Below the pieces are notes generated by a model, which was not told the origin of the DNA, ran no database searches, and saw nothing but the letters and a program-made list of their open reading frames with translations. This document shows, piece after piece, positions 19,979 through 22,734 of a stretch of DNA of 22,734 bases (positions are counted from its first letter, which is position 1; each line of letters opens with the position of its first letter). The stretch is from the NCBI GenBank assembly GCA_000969725.1, contig JXSR01S047446.1; one strand, given 5' to 3'. Both the position numbers and the translations under genes were made by a program. This DNA is from Ophiothrix spiculata (lineage: Eukaryota; Echinodermata; Ophiuroidea; Amphilepidida; Ophiotrichidae).

Positions 19979-21233
19979 GAGCGTGACTAGTGTTAAAGTT
20001 GATCGATTGTAGCAAGATGCATCATGTTATGATTATATTTACATACCTACTTCTGCATATTTGTTCGATATGCGCTTAGCATGCTTATGTCCAAGCAAGG
20101 GATGATAATAAGATGTGAATAAAACACGAGACACAGGCTATTCCTTCTAATCTTATACGTATTGGTAACATACGGGTCTTACATTGTTTAACAATGGACA
20201 TTCAGATATTTTTTAGTTTTTTAATGTTTTTTCCCTTTGATCTTGTACTACTAAACACTACCTACATTCTGACTTATTTATGAGCTTTATATTCATCTCG
20301 TCACAACGTGCAAATCAACGTCAATGACATCAAGAAACATATAATACAATCAGACAATGCCGCATACTCACAATGTAGACAAACATTCAACAGGTTAAAT
20401 AACCTTTATTTGTTAAGGCCTGGGAATTGAGATTAAACGATTACAAATATTTCCCACCTCAATGGGAATATTAATATTGTTTTGACCTGTGGCTGCTTAT
20501 CATAAACAGCTAAAAGCAGAAAATGCCAGGGTTGTTGTTGTTGTTGTTGTTGTTGGTGTTGTTGTGATTATTTATGTCATAAACACTCATGGTAGTTATG
20601 TTCCCTTTGCATTCCAATGAAATTAGATATTCGATTTGATTCAAATTAGACTTTTTGACTATACTAAGCTTCAATGTCACATAATATTCTATGCCGACCA
20701 TGCCTATTGATATGACAGGCCACATGGCCTATTATAGATAATAATGACGTCATTAAAATTATCAGAAACGACGGAGTTTTAGTCAAATTGTCAAAATGTT
20801 TAAAGAAAATTCATAATTGAATTGAATATAAAAAAATTACGCCACACAATTCAATGAACAAGTAAACATCAAACTATTGCTGTTCGTATAAAATAGGTGC
20901 AGGTGCCGAGATAGAATCAATTCATCATTTGATTTACAATACAGGTTTGCATTTAATAAATAATGCTCTTTGAGAACAACTGTATAAAGTTACATATTAC
21001 TATATCAACCAACTTTTAATAATGGATTTGAGATAGGTCTCCAGGGAAAAGTTATTACGACACCTGACTTATATGACTATGAGAAAGCCGAAATGATAAA
21101 CACAATACAGAAGGTTCTTTTAAACACAGAGTTATTTTTCAAATCTTCTTAAATACGACAGGCCTCTACTTTCTAAAAAAAAATTCAAATGAAACTCCTT
21201 AGGCCCCTTTTGATATCTTTTATTATTGAAGGA
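19979..21233. repeat. Distal shared segment of unit B
   Basis: This is the counterpart of 11127-12736, without the internal duplication seen there. A (GTT)n microsatellite at 20530-20564 is an expansion of a GTTGTTG seed that is present but short in A (about 11671-11677). The 71-codon minus-strand frame at 20510-20725, ending in a poly-Asn run, is explained by that microsatellite. No gene was recognised. Confidence 0.75.
20530..20564. repeat. (GTT)n microsatellite
   Basis: About eleven GTT units occur with one GGT interruption. The matching place in unit A has only two to three units, so the expansion happened after the duplication. Confidence 0.9.
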
Positions 21234-22049
21234 AAATACAGAATGTGGTATACTTTTTGAAATAGAAGCATAACCTTTTTGATACACCCTGTATAGTTAA
21301 CAATTTGGCTGTTAAAGTTGGGATTTTGTGATTAGCAAAAGCCTAATTTTAATTAACACAAGATTTGAAGTTCATTTTTTTTATCGTTTCAGGAGTTTTT
21401 ACAGGTATTTAAAGATCATAGATTTTTCTTAAACAGGATAGTATCAAAAATAAACCAGGAATATCAAATATAAATTTCAATGATTCTAAAGAAAATACTT
21501 TAGCAAGGAAACTCCTGTATAAACAAATTAAATTGTTATTGCTTCGAATGTGATTTAATAATATAAAACCAATAATGTTGACATGAACTCACCTCAAATA
21601 GTCTAAAGGGGACACATGAGGCGTATGTTAGTGGAAGGCTATATTATCTATTTTTATTTAAAAATATTTTGACAACCTTATGAAATACATGGTTCCAGGG
21701 GGAAGCTGATCGCACGAGAACCAAATTCTTTTAATGACATTATGAAAATCGGTTAACTGCTGATGATTGGCATGTTTTAATAATTCACCAACTTTTCAGT
21801 TAAACCATTTAGGCTACGGGACCCTTTTAACATCGATATTTAAATTTTGTTACTGCAGAGAAGTTCTTTAGAACTGCGGCACACATGCCATATTAAGAAT
21901 TTTTAATATATCGGTGCTTAGACACTCTCAAAAAATAAAATAACTATACTAGAAATACAGTGCAATATGGCGAATGTGTCGCTTTACCCTAAAATTATGT
22001 CATTTATGTTGCGCATTTTATAGTACTTGTTGAGAACACCAGATATTAA
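21234..22049. other. No gene recognised
   Basis: This is the flank beyond the tandem duplication. TACACCCTGTATAG at 21281-21295, followed on the minus strand by TATCAAAAAGGTTATGC, resembles one end of a Tc1/mariner-type element, but no convincing partner end was found, so no element is called. Several short AT-rich frames are unsupported. Confidence 0.5.
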
Positions 22050-22543
22050 CCCACGTCCACTTAAGGTATTTTCTACTACGTCGTCACCTAATGGAGGGGG
22101 GGGGGGTGGTTACCACACCCCCTGTGAAAATAAAATTGACGTCCCAAAAGTGTAGTTGCTTTATACTATAGCATAGGGTAGGATCTCCTCTTTCCATTGA
22201 AAACAAAATCATGAAAATCGGTCAAGGCGTTACGTAATTATGACGTTTTAAAGTACTTTATATCGCAAAATGTCGCCGTAAATCAGAAAGTTGAAAAAAA
22301 AAATCGCTATAAAAGTTCTAAATATCGGATTTTCATCGGGTTTTTTGCTAATTAATAAAGAAAATGGTAGTTCTTTCATGTTCTGCAAGTTAAAGCTTGT
22401 TAGAATGCAGATACTTTTATTTTTTGGGACTTAAACGGCTTACCTTACCACACCTAAGGTGGTACCCCAACTTTTTTGTTATCAAAATGACAGATCCGTT
22501 AAGGGGGGTGGTAGCCCCCCCCCCCGCCTTAAGTGGACGAAGG
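22050..22543. mobile_element. TTAA-flanked non-autonomous element, copy 3
   Basis: The 494-bp element lies between perfect TTAA copies at 22046-22049 and 22544-22547. The terminal inverted repeats CC.ACGTCCACTTAAGG and CCTTAAGTGGACGAAGG are well matched over about 17 bp. G/C homopolymers lie inside both ends (about 22097-22107 and 22515-22525). Its interior aligns with copy 2 through TTACGTAATTATG.CGT, AAAGTTCTAAAT..CGATTTTCATC.GGTTTTT and AATAAAGAA..AAATGGTA.TTCT. There is no coding sequence. The perfect target duplication suggests it is the youngest of the three. Confidence 0.88.
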
Positions 22544-22547
22544 TTAA

Positions 22548-22734
22548 GCATAAAATGCATATAAAAGTGCATTATGTTTATACCAGGGGGGGTAGGACAT
22601 GACGTCAGCAGATTTTGAAACTCCCATTCAAAAAACTTGAATTTTAACTAACGCTCAAAAATTTCATTTTATGCCCTTACTTAGTGTATAAACATGTGCA
22701 GATTTCAAAACCGTTGGGGTTGGGACTTCAACCC
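22548..22734. other. Window end; nothing identified
   Basis: This is AT-rich sequence with a G-run at 22586-22592 and an imperfect GGGTTG/CAACCC inverted pair in the last 20 bases. It may be the start of a further element cut by the window edge. Confidence 0.4.

Larger units (their letters stand above)
12828..21233. repeat. Unit B of the 8.2-8.4 kb degenerate tandem duplication
   Basis: This is the second copy of the unit described at 4628-12736, in the same orientation and order. Relative to A it has gained a 62-bp-period satellite (13733-13965), a Penelope-like fragment plus nested Tc1/mariner element (14313-15704) and a TTAA element (16933-17455). It lacks the counterparts of 5703-6299 and 9906-11126. 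Confidence 0.85.

Noticed and set aside
21240-21295. Possible short transposon bounded by TACAG and CTGTA
   Set aside because: The ends match over only a few bases and no second arm is convincing. It could be a solo end of a Tc1/mariner-type element but is not callable.

Overview
The window is AT-rich, gene-poor eukaryotic DNA. A spliced adhesion-GPCR exon, a Penelope-type GIY-YIG relic, several LINE families, a Tc1/mariner-like element and many short inverted-repeat elements point to an animal, most likely an invertebrate. The sequence does not let me name a phylum. There is no operon, phage, CRISPR array or tRNA/rRNA gene. The only host coding sequence I can support is one terminal exon.

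Layout. Positions 1-690 hold a decayed LINE reverse transcriptase on the minus strand. Positions 691-1180 hold a short-repeat patch with a palindromic AAAATGGCGGCCATTTT motif. The last coding exon of an adhesion G-protein-coupled receptor lies at 1904-2185 (minus). Its other exons are not recognised and probably lie upstream on the minus strand, at higher coordinates or beyond the window. Positions 2363-2983 hold an old TTAA-flanked element interrupted by a 259-bp palindromic MITE with TA target duplications.

The main architecture is a degenerate head-to-tail duplication of about 8.2-8.4 kb. Unit A (about 4628-12736) and unit B (about 12828-21233) share the same ordered segments: LINE tail, second LINE fragment, a (CAAA)n tract, a roughly 1.35-kb block and a distal 1.3-1.6 kb segment. 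Most shared sequence has clearly diverged, with many substitutions and indels. Inside it, however, 8687-9492 and 18327-19132 are identical by eye over 806 bp. That contrast suggests recent gene conversion, a recent secondary copy, or an assembly artefact.

Unit B carries insertions that unit A lacks: a 62-bp-period satellite, a Penelope-like fragment split by a 973-bp Tc1/mariner-type element, and a 523-bp TTAA element whose empty site survives in A. These give a relative order of events: duplication first, then the insertions, then or independently the homogenisation of the 806-bp tract. A further TTAA element of the same family lies at 22050-22543.

The sequences do not form a pathway. The window reads as the 3' end of a receptor gene followed by intronic or intergenic DNA shaped by transposition, tandem duplication and local homogenisation. 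Most remaining open frames are short, unsupported and best treated as chance.
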